Notes: generated from the letters alone by a model not told the origin. Shown: positions 34,003-43,916, counted from the stretch's first letter. The stretch: DNA of 64,000 nucleotides from Mycobacterium gordonae (GCF_017086405.1 NZ_CP070973.1:6728739-6792738); one strand, 5' to 3'. Numbers and translations are program-made.

Positions 34003-34695
34003 ATGGGCGAAGAAGTGATGGACTGGGAGCAGGCCTACCAGCAAGGGGGCGTCTTCGGAGGTCCGCCGCCGTGGAACATCGGCGAGCCGCAGCCCGAATT
34101 GGCGGGCGTGATCGCCGACGCTAAGGTCCGCAGCGACGTCCTTGACGCCGGATGCGGGTACGCGGAGTTGTCGCTCGCCCTCGCCGCCGCGGGCTACACC
34201 GTGCTCGGCGTCGATATCACGCTGACGGCTGTCGCGGCGGCCACCCAGGCCGCCCGGGAGCGCGGCCTGACCACCGCCAGCTTCGAGCAGGCCGACATCA
34301 CGACCTTCACTGGCCACGACGGGCGCTTTTCCACCGTGCTGGACAGCACCCTGTTCCACTCACTGCCCATTGAGGGGCGCGACGGATACCTGCGGTCAGT
34401 GCATCAAGCGGCCGCGCCGGGCGCCCGATTGTTCGTGTTGGTATTCGCCAAGGGCGCCTTCCCTGCCGAGTTGGAAACGAAGCCCAACGAAGTAAGCGAG
34501 GCCGAGTTGCGCGCCGCAGTGAGCAAGTACTGGGAGGTCGACGAGATACGGCCGGCCTTCATTCACGTCAACGCGCCCGTGATCCCGCCGCAGCTGCCCG
34601 GCCCACCGGTCGAGTTTCCGCAGTACGACCGCGACGAGAAGGGCCGCGCGAAGATGCCCGCCTACCTGCTGACGGCGCACAAAACGGATCAGTAG
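34003..34695 (+). CDS. class I SAM-dependent methyltransferase (Rv3699-like)
   Basis: The 230-residue protein has motif I VLDAGCGYAELSLALAAAG, acidic strand TVLGVDITLTAVAAAT, and TVLDSTLFHSLP in the motif IV region. The end contains a Pro-rich stretch near residues 190-205. It starts 20 nt after the GCS2-like gene in the same direction, so both may act on one peptide-like or thiol metabolite. Its stop overlaps that of the convergent PPE gene by 7 nt. Confidence 0.88.
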   Translation: MGEEVMDWEQAYQQGGVFGGPPPWNIGEPQPELAGVIADAKVRSDVLDAGCGYAELSLALAAAGYTVLGVDITLTAVAAATQAARERGLTTASFEQADITTFTGHDGRFSTVLDSTLFHSLPIEGRDGYLRSVHQAAAPGARLFVLVFAKGAFPAELETKPNEVSEAELRAAVSKYWEVDEIRPAFIHVNAPVIPPQLPGPPVEFPQYDRDEKGRAKMPAYLLTAHKTDQ

Positions 34696-37600
34696 TTCTG
34701 CAGGAAGATCCCGGCCAGGTTGGAACCGATGCTCTGCAGGCCGGACACGAAGCTGTTCACGTTAGCCGGCAGCGTGCCGATGTTGCCCAGTCCGGACACG
34801 CCGCTGCCCAGCACCGAGAGTCCCGAGGAGCCCTCACCGAACACGTTGTAGCCCGACACTCCGATCAGACCCAACGGGTTGCCGCTGAAGAAGCCCGACA
34901 CACCGGTGCCGTTGTTGAAGAAGCCCGAGTTGTTGGCGCCGCCGGTGTTGAAGAAGCCGGACGTGGTGAGGCTGGCGTCGGTTGTATTGCCGTAGCCCGG
35001 CGTCGGCGGGATCTGGAACTCGAACAGCTTCTGGCTGGGCAGGAAGATGCTGGGAATGTTGATCTCCGGCAGGTCGAAGGCGCCGATGCCGATCGGCGGG
35101 ATGACCAACGGCGGTGTCTGGAACTCCGGCCAACTGATCTGCGGCAGGACGAACTCGCCGATCTCGATGGGCGGAATCACGATCTCCGGCAGTTCGAACG
35201 CTGACGAGTTGATCAACGGTAGGTTGAACGCGCCGAGTGAGATCGGTGGAATACCCAACTGCGGCAGGGCGAACGGCAGCGTACTGAGCTGCGGAAGGAT
35301 CAAGGAGCCCAGCCCGATCGGCGGAATCGTCAACTCCGCGGTCTCGAACGCCGGCCAACTCAACTGCGGCAGCAGGAAGTCGGCGATCGAAATCGGCGGA
35401 ATCGTCAACTCTGCGGTGTTGAACGCGGGCCAGGTCAACTGCGGCAGCAGGAAATCGGCGATACCCACCGGCGGAATCGTCAACTCCGCGGTGTTGAACG
35501 CCGGCCAACTCAACTGCGGCAACAAGAAATCGGCGATGGAGAACGGTGGAATGGTCAGCTCCGCCGTGTTGAACGCCGGCCAACTCAGCTGCGGCAGCAG
35601 GAAATCGGCGATACCCACCGGCGGAATCGTCAACTCCGCCGTATTGAACGCCGGCCAACTCAACTGCGGCAGCAAGAAATCAGCGACCGAAATCGGCGGA
35701 ATCGTCAACTCCGCCGTGTTGAACGCCGGCCAACTCAACTGTGGCAGCAAGAAATCAGCGATCGAAATCGGCGGAATGGACACCTGCGGGGTGCCAAACT
35801 GCGGCCAGCTCAACTGCGGCAGGTCAAAGGGCGCGATATTGATGGGATTGATCGTGAGCGACGGGATGGTGAAGCTGGACAGGGAGATGGACGGAATGGT
35901 GTAGGGGCCGCCGTTGTTGCTGATACGGATCGTGGGCAGGTCCATCGAGCCGATCTGAATGCTCGGGAAGGTGAATTGATCGATGAAGCCTTGCGTGGAG
36001 AAGCCGAATGAAATCGCATTGATATTGAAAGAGTGCAATATAATATCATAGTTCGGAGCTACGATATTGCCGGTCTCCAAAGAGATAAGGGTTTGGTTTC
36101 CACCTGGGACATTAATGTTCGGGAGCTGTATCCGCGGAATGTTGATCCGGGGAATGGTGACGGACGGCAGATTCCAGCCGGTGATTTCCACGTCGGGCGT
36201 TTCAATGGGCGGAATAGTGATTTGCGGCAGCCCGATGGATGGCACGACTATCGGCGGAGTAACGATCTGAGGCAGGCTGAATCCCCCGACACTCACGCCG
36301 GCAGGCGTCTGGCCCGCTGCGATGGTGATCGGCGGGATGGTGATCGCGGGTGTCTCGAACGAGCCGACCAGCAGATTCGCCAGCGTCGCCCCCGACGGCA
36401 CACTCACCGACGGCAACGTGATTGCCGGCGTCTCGAACGAGCCCACCAGCAGATTCGCCAGCGTCGCCCCCGACGGCACACTCACCGACGGCAACGTGAT
36501 CGCCGGCGTCTCGAACGAGCCCACCAGCAGATTCGCCAGCGTCGCCCCCGACGGCACACTCACCGACGGCAACGTGATCGCCGGCGTCTCAAACGCACCC
36601 AAGATGAGCGGCGCCAACGTCGCCCCCGCCGGAATGCTCAGCGACGGCAACGTGATCGCCGGCGTCTCGAACGCCGTCAGGACGAGCGGGGCCAACGTCG
36701 CCCCCGCCGGAATGCTCAGCGACGGCAACGTGATCGCCGGCGTCTCGAACGCTCCGAGTAGCAGATTCGCTAATGTCGCCCCAGCCGGAACACTCACCGA
36801 CGGCAACGTGATGGCCGGGGTCTGGAACGAACTCAAGAAGCCAGCGGGCGAAACGAACGCGCCGATATTGATCGGCGGGACGGTGATCTGCGGCAGGTCG
36901 AACGCACCCACCAGCACATCGGGCGACGCGAACGCCCCGATGTTGATCGGAGGGATGGTGATCGGGGGCAGGTCGAACGGAAGGATCCTGATATTCGCAG
37001 GACTCGTGTACGCCGGAATGGTGATCGGCGGGATGGTGATCTGCGGGGTGTTGAAAGCGCCGACGAGGATAGCCGAGATGTCGATCGGGGGCAGGTTGAT
37101 ATCGGGAGTGGTGACGGCGAAGACGATGCCGCCCTGTCGGTCCCCGGTCCAGAAGAACCCATTGTTCTGGTCACCCGCATTGAAGGCACCCGTGTTGACG
37201 TTGCCCCAGTTGGACAGACCGGTGTTCGTGTTGCCGGTGTTGAGGCCGCCGGTGTTGTACGAGCCAGGGTTGACGTCTCCGGTGTTGAAGTTGCCCGCGT
37301 TGAACGAGCCGGTGTTGGCGAAACCGGTGTTGAAGGCTCCCGTGTTGAAAGTGCCGGGGTTGAAGAGTCCGGTGTTGGCTATGCCCGAGTTGGCGACGCC
37401 CGTGTTGAAGCTTCCGGTGTTGAACAGGCCGAAGTTTCCGTTGCCTGAGTTGAAGAACCCGATGTTCCCGTTGCCGGAGTTGAACAACCCCAGGTTGTTA
37501 GTGCCGGAGTTCAGGTTGATGCCAAATTGGTTATTGCCGGTGAGCCCGATTCCGATGTTGTTGTCTCCGGTATTGCCGAAGCCGATGTTCAAGTTGCCGT

Positions 37601-38393
37601 TGTTGGCCAGCCCTTTGTTACCGAAACCGATGTTCCCGAAGCCGATATTGGAGGTTCCCAGGTTCCCGGAGCCGACGTTGAAGTTGCCGATGTTGCCATC
37701 AAAAAGGTTGGAAGCTCCGAAGTTCCCACTGCCGAGGTTGCCGGCGCCGATGTTCCCGAAGCCGACGTTGTCCGCCCCGACGTTCGCCCAACCAAGCGAC
37801 GTCTGCCAGGACCGCGCGGTCGCCGCGGGCGCCGCAGCGGCCGCCGCCGATCCCGCGGCCAGACCCGCCAACCCCCGCAGCGGTTGGGTGAACGGGGCCA
37901 AGGCCGAGACCGCGGCCGACGCTCCGCTGTGGTAGCCGACCATCGCGGCCACGTCCTGGGCCCACATCTCCTCGTAGACGGCCTCGACAGCCGCGATGGC
38001 CGGCGCGTTCTGGCCGAACAGATTCGACAGCACCAACCGCACGAAACCCGAACGGTTGGCCGACACAGCCAACGGGTGCACGGCCGCCGCCACCGCCGAC
38101 TCGAACACGCTGACCACGGACTTGGCCGAGGCGGCCGCACCGGAAGCCTCCGATGCCGCCGCGCTCAGCCATCCCGCGTACGGAACGGCAGCCGTGGCCA
38201 TCGCCGCGGCGGCCGGCCCCTGCCATGCCTGACCGGCCAATCCCGCGGTCACTGAAGTGAAAGACTCTGCGGCCGAACTCAATTCGGCGGCCAGGCCTTC
38301 CCAGGCGGAGGCGGCTTGCAACAGCGGGCCCGGTCCGGCACCGGCGAACAGGCGAAGCGAGTTGATCTCGGGCGGTAGCACAGCGAAGTTCAT
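34689..38393 (-). CDS. PPE family protein, MPTR subgroup, 1234 residues
   Basis: The PPE domain (1-180) starts MNFAVLPPEINSLRLFAGAG and has the WxG turn in GQAWQGPAAAAM. It is followed by NxGxGNxG pentapeptide repeats (about 200-420; GFGNIGAGNLGSGNFG). Then come about seven 26-residue FETPAITLPSVSVPSGATL repeats (about 560-720), seven 25-residue LPQLSWPAFNTAELTIPP repeats (about 890-1060) and a Gly/Asn-rich tail. MPTR proteins are exported by ESX systems (usually ESX-5) and reach the cell surface; no PE partner lies next to it. An AAAGG site precedes ATG 38393. The gene stands between egtE and the Rv3699-like gene, an insertion relative to M. tuberculosis. Confidence 0.95.
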   Translation of the reverse strand: MNFAVLPPEINSLRLFAGAGPGPLLQAASAWEGLAAELSSAAESFTSVTAGLAGQAWQGPAAAAMATAAVPYAGWLSAAASEASGAAASAKSVVSVFESAVAAAVHPLAVSANRSGFVRLVLSNLFGQNAPAIAAVEAVYEEMWAQDVAAMVGYHSGASAAVSALAPFTQPLRGLAGLAAGSAAAAAAPAATARSWQTSLGWANVGADNVGFGNIGAGNLGSGNFGASNLFDGNIGNFNVGSGNLGTSNIGFGNIGFGNKGLANNGNLNIGFGNTGDNNIGIGLTGNNQFGINLNSGTNNLGLFNSGNGNIGFFNSGNGNFGLFNTGSFNTGVANSGIANTGLFNPGTFNTGAFNTGFANTGSFNAGNFNTGDVNPGSYNTGGLNTGNTNTGLSNWGNVNTGAFNAGDQNNGFFWTGDRQGGIVFAVTTPDINLPPIDISAILVGAFNTPQITIPPITIPAYTSPANIRILPFDLPPITIPPINIGAFASPDVLVGAFDLPQITVPPINIGAFVSPAGFLSSFQTPAITLPSVSVPAGATLANLLLGAFETPAITLPSLSIPAGATLAPLVLTAFETPAITLPSLSIPAGATLAPLILGAFETPAITLPSVSVPSGATLANLLVGSFETPAITLPSVSVPSGATLANLLVGSFETPAITLPSVSVPSGATLANLLVGSFETPAITIPPITIAAGQTPAGVSVGGFSLPQIVTPPIVVPSIGLPQITIPPIETPDVEITGWNLPSVTIPRINIPRIQLPNINVPGGNQTLISLETGNIVAPNYDIILHSFNINAISFGFSTQGFIDQFTFPSIQIGSMDLPTIRISNNGGPYTIPSISLSSFTIPSLTINPINIAPFDLPQLSWPQFGTPQVSIPPISIADFLLPQLSWPAFNTAELTIPPISVADFLLPQLSWPAFNTAELTIPPVGIADFLLPQLSWPAFNTAELTIPPFSIADFLLPQLSWPAFNTAELTIPPVGIADFLLPQLTWPAFNTAELTIPPISIADFLLPQLSWPAFETAELTIPPIGLGSLILPQLSTLPFALPQLGIPPISLGAFNLPLINSSAFELPEIVIPPIEIGEFVLPQISWPEFQTPPLVIPPIGIGAFDLPEINIPSIFLPSQKLFEFQIPPTPGYGNTTDASLTTSGFFNTGGANNSGFFNNGTGVSGFFSGNPLGLIGVSGYNVFGEGSSGLSVLGSGVSGLGNIGTLPANVNSFVSGLQSIGSNLAGIFLQNY
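35320..35795 (-). repeat. 75-bp tandem repeats in the PPE-MPTR gene
   Basis: The segment repeats with a 75-bp period. The plus-strand marker ggcggaatcgtcaactc or a variant occurs near 35328, 35396, 35472, 35622 and 35697. It encodes 25-residue units LPQLSWPAFNTAELTIPP plus a variable (I/V/F)xIADFL end. Copies differ by a few bases, consistent with amplification followed by drift. Confidence 0.85.
36345..36830 (-). repeat. 78-bp tandem repeats in the PPE-MPTR gene
   Basis: About six to seven units with a 78-bp period encode 26-residue repeats FETPAITLPSVSVPSGATLA plus NLLVGS. Three consecutive units (near 36350-36580) are almost identical, suggesting recent duplication. Confidence 0.85.
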
Positions 38394-38565
38394 CGGAGGA
38401 CCTTTCTCACCAAGATTTCCCGCCAGGAGGTCAATCGCGTTAGCGTCAGGTAGCCGCCCAATAGGCTGCGCGATCGAAGGACGAAGTTACTCCACACGCG
38501 CACAATATGCACCGGAACGGTCAGGGTTCATACTTTGCGATTACGGAGCATTTGTTCCGCTGGGC

Positions 38566-39681
38566 TCAGGTCGCGGCGGTAGCGGCCGTCGCCTCTATCA
38601 GCGCTTCGGCGAAAGCTTCCAGATCGTCCGCCGTGGTGTCAACATGCGGGGAAATTCGCAACACCGGCGATGTCAGCTCCATCGGCGCGCGTTGCACGCC
38701 GCCGTAGGTGGTCAGGATCCGGCGCTCGGCAAGCAACCACTCCCGCACCTCTTGCGGATCGGCACCGTCGAGCGGTGCCAAAGTAGTAATGGCGCTTGGC
38801 TCTTGGACCGCTTCGACCACCGCCCAGCCGTCGATATCGGTCAGCAGGGAGCGGGCGATTCCACCCAGCTCAGCCAGCCGGGACCGTATCCGCTCCGGGC
38901 CGCACGCCAGATGCTCACCCACGGCCACCGAGAAACCGACGCGTGCGGCCACATTGGCCTCACCGAACCCGAGTGGCGCCGGCAGCCGCGTGGTCAGCCG
39001 CTCCATCAACTCGGGCCGCAATGCCAGCACCCCGACCCCGCGCGGACCCGCCATCCATTTGCGCGACGACGAATACGTGGCGTCGGCTCCCACCGCGCAG
39101 TCGATCTGCCCGAAGGCCTGCGCGGCGTCCACCACCAACGGCAGATCGAGCTCGCGGCACAGCTTGGCCATCATCGCGAGCGGCTGCACGATGCCGCGGT
39201 GGCTTGCCACCGGCGTCAGGTGAACCAGATCGGGCGGGTCTTCCTGCAGCTGAAACGCCGCGTCGTCAATCGCCAACCGCCCGTCGTCGAGCACTGGCAA
39301 CTGCCGCACCCGGAATCCGTGGGCCTCCATCACCGCGAGGTTGGGGCCGTACTCGCCGGGCAGACAGGCTAACTGGCGGCGGTCCTGCGGCCAGCTGCTC
39401 AACAGCAGATCCAATGCGTTCAACGAGCCCGTGGTATAGACCACCTCAGCATCGACCAAGCCGCAGAGCTTCGCGACGGCGGCGCGCCCCGCGTCGAGCA
39501 CCGTGGCCGCCGCCTCCGCCGCCACGTACCCGCCGACCTCCGATTCGTGCAACGCATGCTGGGCTGCCGCGTCGAGGGCCGCCAAACTCTGTCGTGAGCA
39601 GGCCGCACTATCCAGGTGCAGTCCGGCGACCGGCGGTCGGGCCGCGCGCCACTGCTGCGCAAGCTCGTCGGGGTGGCTCAC
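38566..39681 (-). CDS. egtE: ergothioneine biosynthesis PLP-dependent C-S lyase EgtE
   Basis: The 371-residue aminotransferase class V fold has the PLP lysine in SSRKWMAGPRGVGVLAL and the cofactor aspartate in LPLVVDAAQAFGQID. The start is DSAACSRQSLAALDAAAQHA. EgtE cleaves hercynylcysteine sulfoxide to ergothioneine. It overlaps egtD by 4 nt and is the last egt gene before the PPE gene 172 bp further on. Confidence 0.95.
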   Translation of the reverse strand: MSHPDELAQQWRAARPPVAGLHLDSAACSRQSLAALDAAAQHALHESEVGGYVAAEAAATVLDAGRAAVAKLCGLVDAEVVYTTGSLNALDLLLSSWPQDRRQLACLPGEYGPNLAVMEAHGFRVRQLPVLDDGRLAIDDAAFQLQEDPPDLVHLTPVASHRGIVQPLAMMAKLCRELDLPLVVDAAQAFGQIDCAVGADATYSSSRKWMAGPRGVGVLALRPELMERLTTRLPAPLGFGEANVAARVGFSVAVGEHLACGPERIRSRLAELGGIARSLLTDIDGWAVVEAVQEPSAITTLAPLDGADPQEVREWLLAERRILTTYGGVQRAPMELTSPVLRISPHVDTTADDLEAFAEALIEATAATAAT

Positions 39682-40643
39682 TTGGCGGCCAGCGACAGGC
39701 CGAAGTCACCCGCCTCGTCGGTCCACCAACGGATCCGCCGCAGCCCCGCCGCGGCCAACTCCTCTCCCACCCCATCCGGGCGGAACTTGCACGAGACCTC
39801 GGTGATCATCTCCTCACCGGCCTCGAAGTCGACCGTCAGATCCAGCGCCTCGACATTCACCCGCTGGCGGCGGGTGGAGCGTAACCACATCTCGATGCGC
39901 TCCTCGTCGCTGTTCCAACGCGCCACGTGTTCATAACAGTCGACGTCGAAATCAGCATCGAGTTGTCGGTTGATGACGGCAAGCACGTTGAGGTTGAACC
40001 GCGCCGTCACTCCGGCCGCATCGTCGTAGGCCCGCACCAGCCGGCCGGCGTCCTTCACCAGATCGGTGCCCAGCAGCAGGCTGTCACCGGGATGCATCAC
40101 GGCCGACAGCGCCGCGAGAAAGTCGGCGCGCGGCTCAGGCGTCAAGTTGCCGATCGTCGAGCCCAGAAATACGAAGAGCCGCCGCCCACTACTGGGGATT
40201 TCGGCCAGATGCTCCTCGAAATCGCCGCAGACCGCATTGATCTCGATTCCCGGATACTCGTCCTGGATAGCGCCGGCGGCCGCCGACAGCACGCAGGCGT
40301 CCACGTCGAAGGGCACGAAGCTGCGCAGCGACGCGCGGTCGCGCAGCGCATTGAGCAGCAGCCGGGTCTTCTCCGAGGTCCCGCTGCCGAGTTCGACCAG
40401 GGTGTCGGCCTGGCTGGCCGAGGCGATCTCGGCGGAGCGGACGCGCAGGATGGCGGCTTCGGCCCGCGTCGGGTAGTACTCGGGCAGCCGGGTGATCTGA
40501 TCGAACAGATCGCTGCCCGCCGCGTCGTAGAACCACTTGGGCGGCAACGATTTCGGCTGCTGCTGCAGGCCGAAGAAGACGTCGCGGCGCAGCGCGTGCA
40601 ACGCGGAGTCCTCGGCCAGATGGTTGGACAGCGTGAGCGTCAT
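39678..40643 (-). CDS. egtD: L-histidine N-alpha-methyltransferase EgtD
   Basis: The 321-residue protein is the same length as M. tuberculosis EgtD. Visible motifs include PPKWFYDAAGSDLFDQITRL, LVELGSGTSEKTRLLL for SAM, FLGSTIGNLTPEPRADFL and the histidine-site stretch RFNLNVLAVINRQLDADFD. It trimethylates histidine to hercynine, the first committed step. ATG 40643 shares one base with the egtC stop (TGATG). Confidence 0.97.
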   Translation of the reverse strand: MTLTLSNHLAEDSALHALRRDVFFGLQQQPKSLPPKWFYDAAGSDLFDQITRLPEYYPTRAEAAILRVRSAEIASASQADTLVELGSGTSEKTRLLLNALRDRASLRSFVPFDVDACVLSAAAGAIQDEYPGIEINAVCGDFEEHLAEIPSSGRRLFVFLGSTIGNLTPEPRADFLAALSAVMHPGDSLLLGTDLVKDAGRLVRAYDDAAGVTARFNLNVLAVINRQLDADFDVDCYEHVARWNSDEERIEMWLRSTRRQRVNVEALDLTVDFEAGEEMITEVSCKFRPDGVGEELAAAGLRRIRWWTDEAGDFGLSLAAK

Positions 40644-41353
40644 CAGGATCCTTTCGAGCGGTTCAACGCAGTCAACACGACGCCGTCGGCGGTGACTTCC
40701 ACCAGATGCCGGTCCGGTATGTCTTCCCAATCCGGGTCGTCATCATAGGGCTCGCTGGCCAGCACCACGCCGTCAGCACGGCGCAGGATCGACAGTGTGT
40801 CGCCCCAGGCTGTGGCGATCAGCCGGAAACCGTTGGCGGCCATGATGTTCAGCCGGGCCAGCGGGTCAGCGGTGCCCACCTCGACAATCGTGTCACCCAA
40901 CGCGTCCACCCCTTGATCGAAGATGGTGGCAGCCAGAACCGCACTGTCGCAGACTGATTCGGCGGTCGGCAACATCGGCAACACCGTGCGGTCGACAACA
41001 CCGTTGTGCGACAACAGCCACCGGCCATCGGTGAACGGTGCGGTGGCACTGGCCTCGAGCGGCATGCCGACGGTCGCGGAGCGCACCGCCGCTACCACGC
41101 AATGACTCCGCAGCACGGGGGCAACCGAGTCGAAGGAGGTGTCCCCCCACAGCGGCACCGGACTGCGCCAGCGCCGCGGCGTAACGTCTCCGGCCAGGTC
41201 CGAGAAGAAGCCCACGCCCCACCCGTCGGCGTTCATCAGACCGTGTTTCTGCCGGCGCGGCGCGTACGACTGCACCCGCAGACCCTGGGGTGGGTCCAGG
41301 ACCAACGAGGAGACGCTGACCGGGGTTCCGAGCCAGCCAAGATGGCGACACAT
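40643..41353 (-). CDS. egtC: class II glutamine amidotransferase EgtC
   Basis: The 236-residue Ntn amidotransferase has its catalytic Cys immediately after Met (MCRHLGWLG), GLMNADGWGVGF, and WLLSHNGVVDR. It removes the gamma-glutamyl group from the sulfoxide conjugate made by EgtB. ATG 41353 was chosen because the Cys must be residue 2; the longer upstream frame would bury it. It overlaps egtB by one base. Confidence 0.96.
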   Translation of the reverse strand: MCRHLGWLGTPVSVSSLVLDPPQGLRVQSYAPRRQKHGLMNADGWGVGFFSDLAGDVTPRRWRSPVPLWGDTSFDSVAPVLRSHCVVAAVRSATVGMPLEASATAPFTDGRWLLSHNGVVDRTVLPMLPTAESVCDSAVLAATIFDQGVDALGDTIVEVGTADPLARLNIMAANGFRLIATAWGDTLSILRRADGVVLASEPYDDDPDWEDIPDRHLVEVTADGVVLTALNRSKGS

Positions 41354-42624
41354 CAAGCGTCCCAGGCCAATCGGACGCCGGAGAAAATCTGCCGCCGGTA
41401 AGGATGGTCCCAGTTGCGGAAGCTGGGTCGCAGGATGGATTGTTCGACCGCCCATGAGCCGCCGCGCAGCACCCGGTAGTCGCCGTCGAAGAAGGGCTGG
41501 GAGTAGCGCTCGTAGATCATCGGCACGAATCCGGGCCACGGGCGCAGCGGCGAACTGGTCCACTCCCAGACGTCGCCGAGCATCTGCTCGACGCCGTAGG
41601 CCGATGCGCCGGTGGGGTACGCGCCAACCGGTGCGGGCCGCAGCGCGGTGCCGTCCAGATTCGCGCGTTCAGCGGAGGGCGGCTGGTCACCCCACGGGTA
41701 ACGACGGCGGGAATTCGTCGAAGGATCCCAGGCGCACGCCTTTTCCCACTCGACTTCCGTGGGCAGGCGGGCACCGGCCCAGGCAGCATAAGCCTCGGCC
41801 TCGAAATAGGAGATATGTTGCACCGGCTCGTCGAGGGGGATGTTCTCGATATAGCCGAATCGGGTGCGGGTGTCGGCGTTCCAGAACTGAGGCGCGGTGA
41901 GGCCCGCCTGCACTCGATGCTGCCACCCGCGCTCGGACCACCAGCGGGGCTGCGCATAGCCCCCGTCGTCGACGAATTCGCGCCACTCGCCGTTGGTGAC
42001 CGGAACCCGTCCGATCCGAAAGGGCGGGACCTCCACCAGATGAGCGGGCCGTTCGTTGTCCAGCGAGTAGGGCTCGGTTGCGGCGTCCACACCCAGGATG
42101 AATGGCCCGCCCGGTACCAGCACCGACGTTCCCGCCAACCCGGGCCGCCCGGCGGGGACCGGGGACGTCTCCCGCAACAGCGGCGCACCGGTGCGCAGAT
42201 TCAATGCCTGCAACATGGTCTCGCCATGCTGATTCTCGTGGCTGATGACAAGTCCGAACTGGAAGTCGGCAGCGTCTTCGGGAAGGCCGTCGAGCGCGTC
42301 GAGCGCGGCGTCGCGGACGTTGCGGCAGAACGACCGTGCCTGGGCCGGGGAGAGCAGGGGCAGGTCCACCCGACTGGCCCGAGAGTGTACGAATGCGTCG
42401 TAGAGTCCTTCGATCTCGCGAGGCAGCATGCCCGGCCGATCCGGGTTGCCGTCGCGCAGCAGCCACAGCTCTTCCTGCTGACCGATATGCGCCAGGTCCC
42501 ACACCAGCGGACTCATCAGTGGGCTGTACTGCCGACGAAGTTCGTCGTCGTCGAAATCGACCAGCCGCAATGTCCGGGTGCGTGCCCGCTCCAGGTCGCC
42601 GGCCAACTGTTCCCGTGCTGTCAC
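41353..42624 (-). CDS. egtB: ergothioneine sulfoxide synthase EgtB
   Basis: The 423-residue protein has a DinB-like iron-binding half with the three-histidine site (WDLAHIGQQEE and ISHENQHGETMLQ). A C-terminal formylglycine-generating-type half has VPVTNGEWREF, ARLPTEVEWEKAC, GDVWEWTSS and VLRGGSWAV. It is a non-haem iron oxygenase joining gamma-glutamylcysteine to hercynine. GTG 42624 overlaps the egtA stop by GTGA. Confidence 0.96.
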   Translation of the reverse strand: MTAREQLAGDLERARTRTLRLVDFDDDELRRQYSPLMSPLVWDLAHIGQQEELWLLRDGNPDRPGMLPREIEGLYDAFVHSRASRVDLPLLSPAQARSFCRNVRDAALDALDGLPEDAADFQFGLVISHENQHGETMLQALNLRTGAPLLRETSPVPAGRPGLAGTSVLVPGGPFILGVDAATEPYSLDNERPAHLVEVPPFRIGRVPVTNGEWREFVDDGGYAQPRWWSERGWQHRVQAGLTAPQFWNADTRTRFGYIENIPLDEPVQHISYFEAEAYAAWAGARLPTEVEWEKACAWDPSTNSRRRYPWGDQPPSAERANLDGTALRPAPVGAYPTGASAYGVEQMLGDVWEWTSSPLRPWPGFVPMIYERYSQPFFDGDYRVLRGGSWAVEQSILRPSFRNWDHPYRRQIFSGVRLAWDA

Positions 42625-43916
42625 TGCTCCCCTTGTGCCGAACGCGCTGCCAGCGCGACCGTGGTCGCGATTCCATGCTCGATGACCCGGTCGGAGAAGT
42701 CGTCGGCGGGACATCGCCCGGTTTCGACGTTGAGCATCAGCTGCTGCATCGCCGCGGCCAGTCCGGCCGGCGCCCGCTCGGCGGCGATGGACAGACACCG
42801 GTTGGCTGCGGTGTACAGACGCCGATCCCGCAGCCCGAGGCGGGCCGCGGTGTCCCACGCGGTGGCAACCGGTTCGACGGCCGCGGCGGCCACCTCGGCG
42901 GCGGCCGGGTCGTCGAGCAGAGTGGTCAGCGTGAACACCAGCGCGGGCCAGACCGCGTCGGGAACGCTGTCGAGGTAGCGGATCTCCAGCCACTGGCGTG
43001 GCCGGACCGGGGGGAACAGCGTGGTCAGGTGGTATTCCAGGTCGGCGATCGTGGGCCGGCGGCCGCCGAGCAGCGTCCGGCCCTCCACCCAGTCGGTGAA
43101 TGGCACGTAGTGTGTGACGGCCACCGCGTCGGGCGCATGCACCATCATGACCGGCGCCTTGAGGGCATATCGGGCCCAGTCGGTGCCGGGATCGTCACCG
43201 CTGACCCCCAGCACCGGACCGCATCGCGCGGAGTCCATCTGCCCCCATACCCACTGCCGGGTGGACTGCCACCCGGAGAATTCACCGGCCAGCATCGGCG
43301 AGTTGGCCGCGATCGCGATCATCGTCGGCCCGAGCGCGTGGGCCAATCGGACTCGCGCCGCCCACCCCGACTGCGGGCCGGCATCCAGGTTGAGCTGGAT
43401 CGACGCCGTCGACGTCATCATGGCCGCGCCGGCCGCGCCGCTGTCGCTGGCGGCGAAGAACTGCTCCATGGCGCGGTAGCGGGCACCCGGGTTGATCCGC
43501 TCGGGTGAGCGCAGCGGGTCTGCCCCCATGTAGAGCAACCCCAGACCAGCCTCGGCGAGGGCGTTTCGCAACACCGCCTGGTCCATGGTCATCGCCTCGA
43601 CGGCAGGCAATACGCCGTTGGCAGGCGGACCCGAGAGCTCGATGGCGCCGCCGGGCTCCATGGTGATAGCGCTGCCACCCGGGAGCGGATTCAGCCACTT
43701 CAGCACGTCGGTGATCTCGTCCCAGGTCGGCCGTCGCATCGGATCGGCCGGGTCGAAGCAGTGCGCCTCGATTTCCAGACCGACACGGCCCACCGGACCG
43801 TCGAGCAGGCACCCGTCCGCGATGTGTTGCGCGACGGCGGCCGTGCTGGTCAGCTCGGCATTGGCCACGTCGATGTTGTCCAGCTGCGGACCCGTGGAAG
43901 CGGCGGTGCGACTCAT
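42621..43916 (-). CDS. egtA: glutamate-cysteine ligase EgtA
   Basis: The 431-residue GCS2 enzyme has VGLEIEAHCFDPADP, AITMEPGGAIELSGPP and TSTASIQLNLD. It makes gamma-glutamylcysteine for EgtB. It is the first gene of egtABCDE. The 137 bp between it and the next gene upstream probably hold the operon promoter. Confidence 0.95.
   Translation of the reverse strand: MSRTAASTGPQLDNIDVANAELTSTAAVAQHIADGCLLDGPVGRVGLEIEAHCFDPADPMRRPTWDEITDVLKWLNPLPGGSAITMEPGGAIELSGPPANGVLPAVEAMTMDQAVLRNALAEAGLGLLYMGADPLRSPERINPGARYRAMEQFFAASDSGAAGAAMMTSTASIQLNLDAGPQSGWAARVRLAHALGPTMIAIAANSPMLAGEFSGWQSTRQWVWGQMDSARCGPVLGVSGDDPGTDWARYALKAPVMMVHAPDAVAVTHYVPFTDWVEGRTLLGGRRPTIADLEYHLTTLFPPVRPRQWLEIRYLDSVPDAVWPALVFTLTTLLDDPAAAEVAAAAVEPVATAWDTAARLGLRDRRLYTAANRCLSIAAERAPAGLAAAMQQLMLNVETGRCPADDFSDRVIEHGIATTVALAARSAQGEQ

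Noticed and set aside
36322..37935. 537-codon open frame opposite the PPE-MPTR gene
   Set aside because: It is an antisense shadow: its repeats mirror those of the PPE gene and no ribosome site or family is seen.
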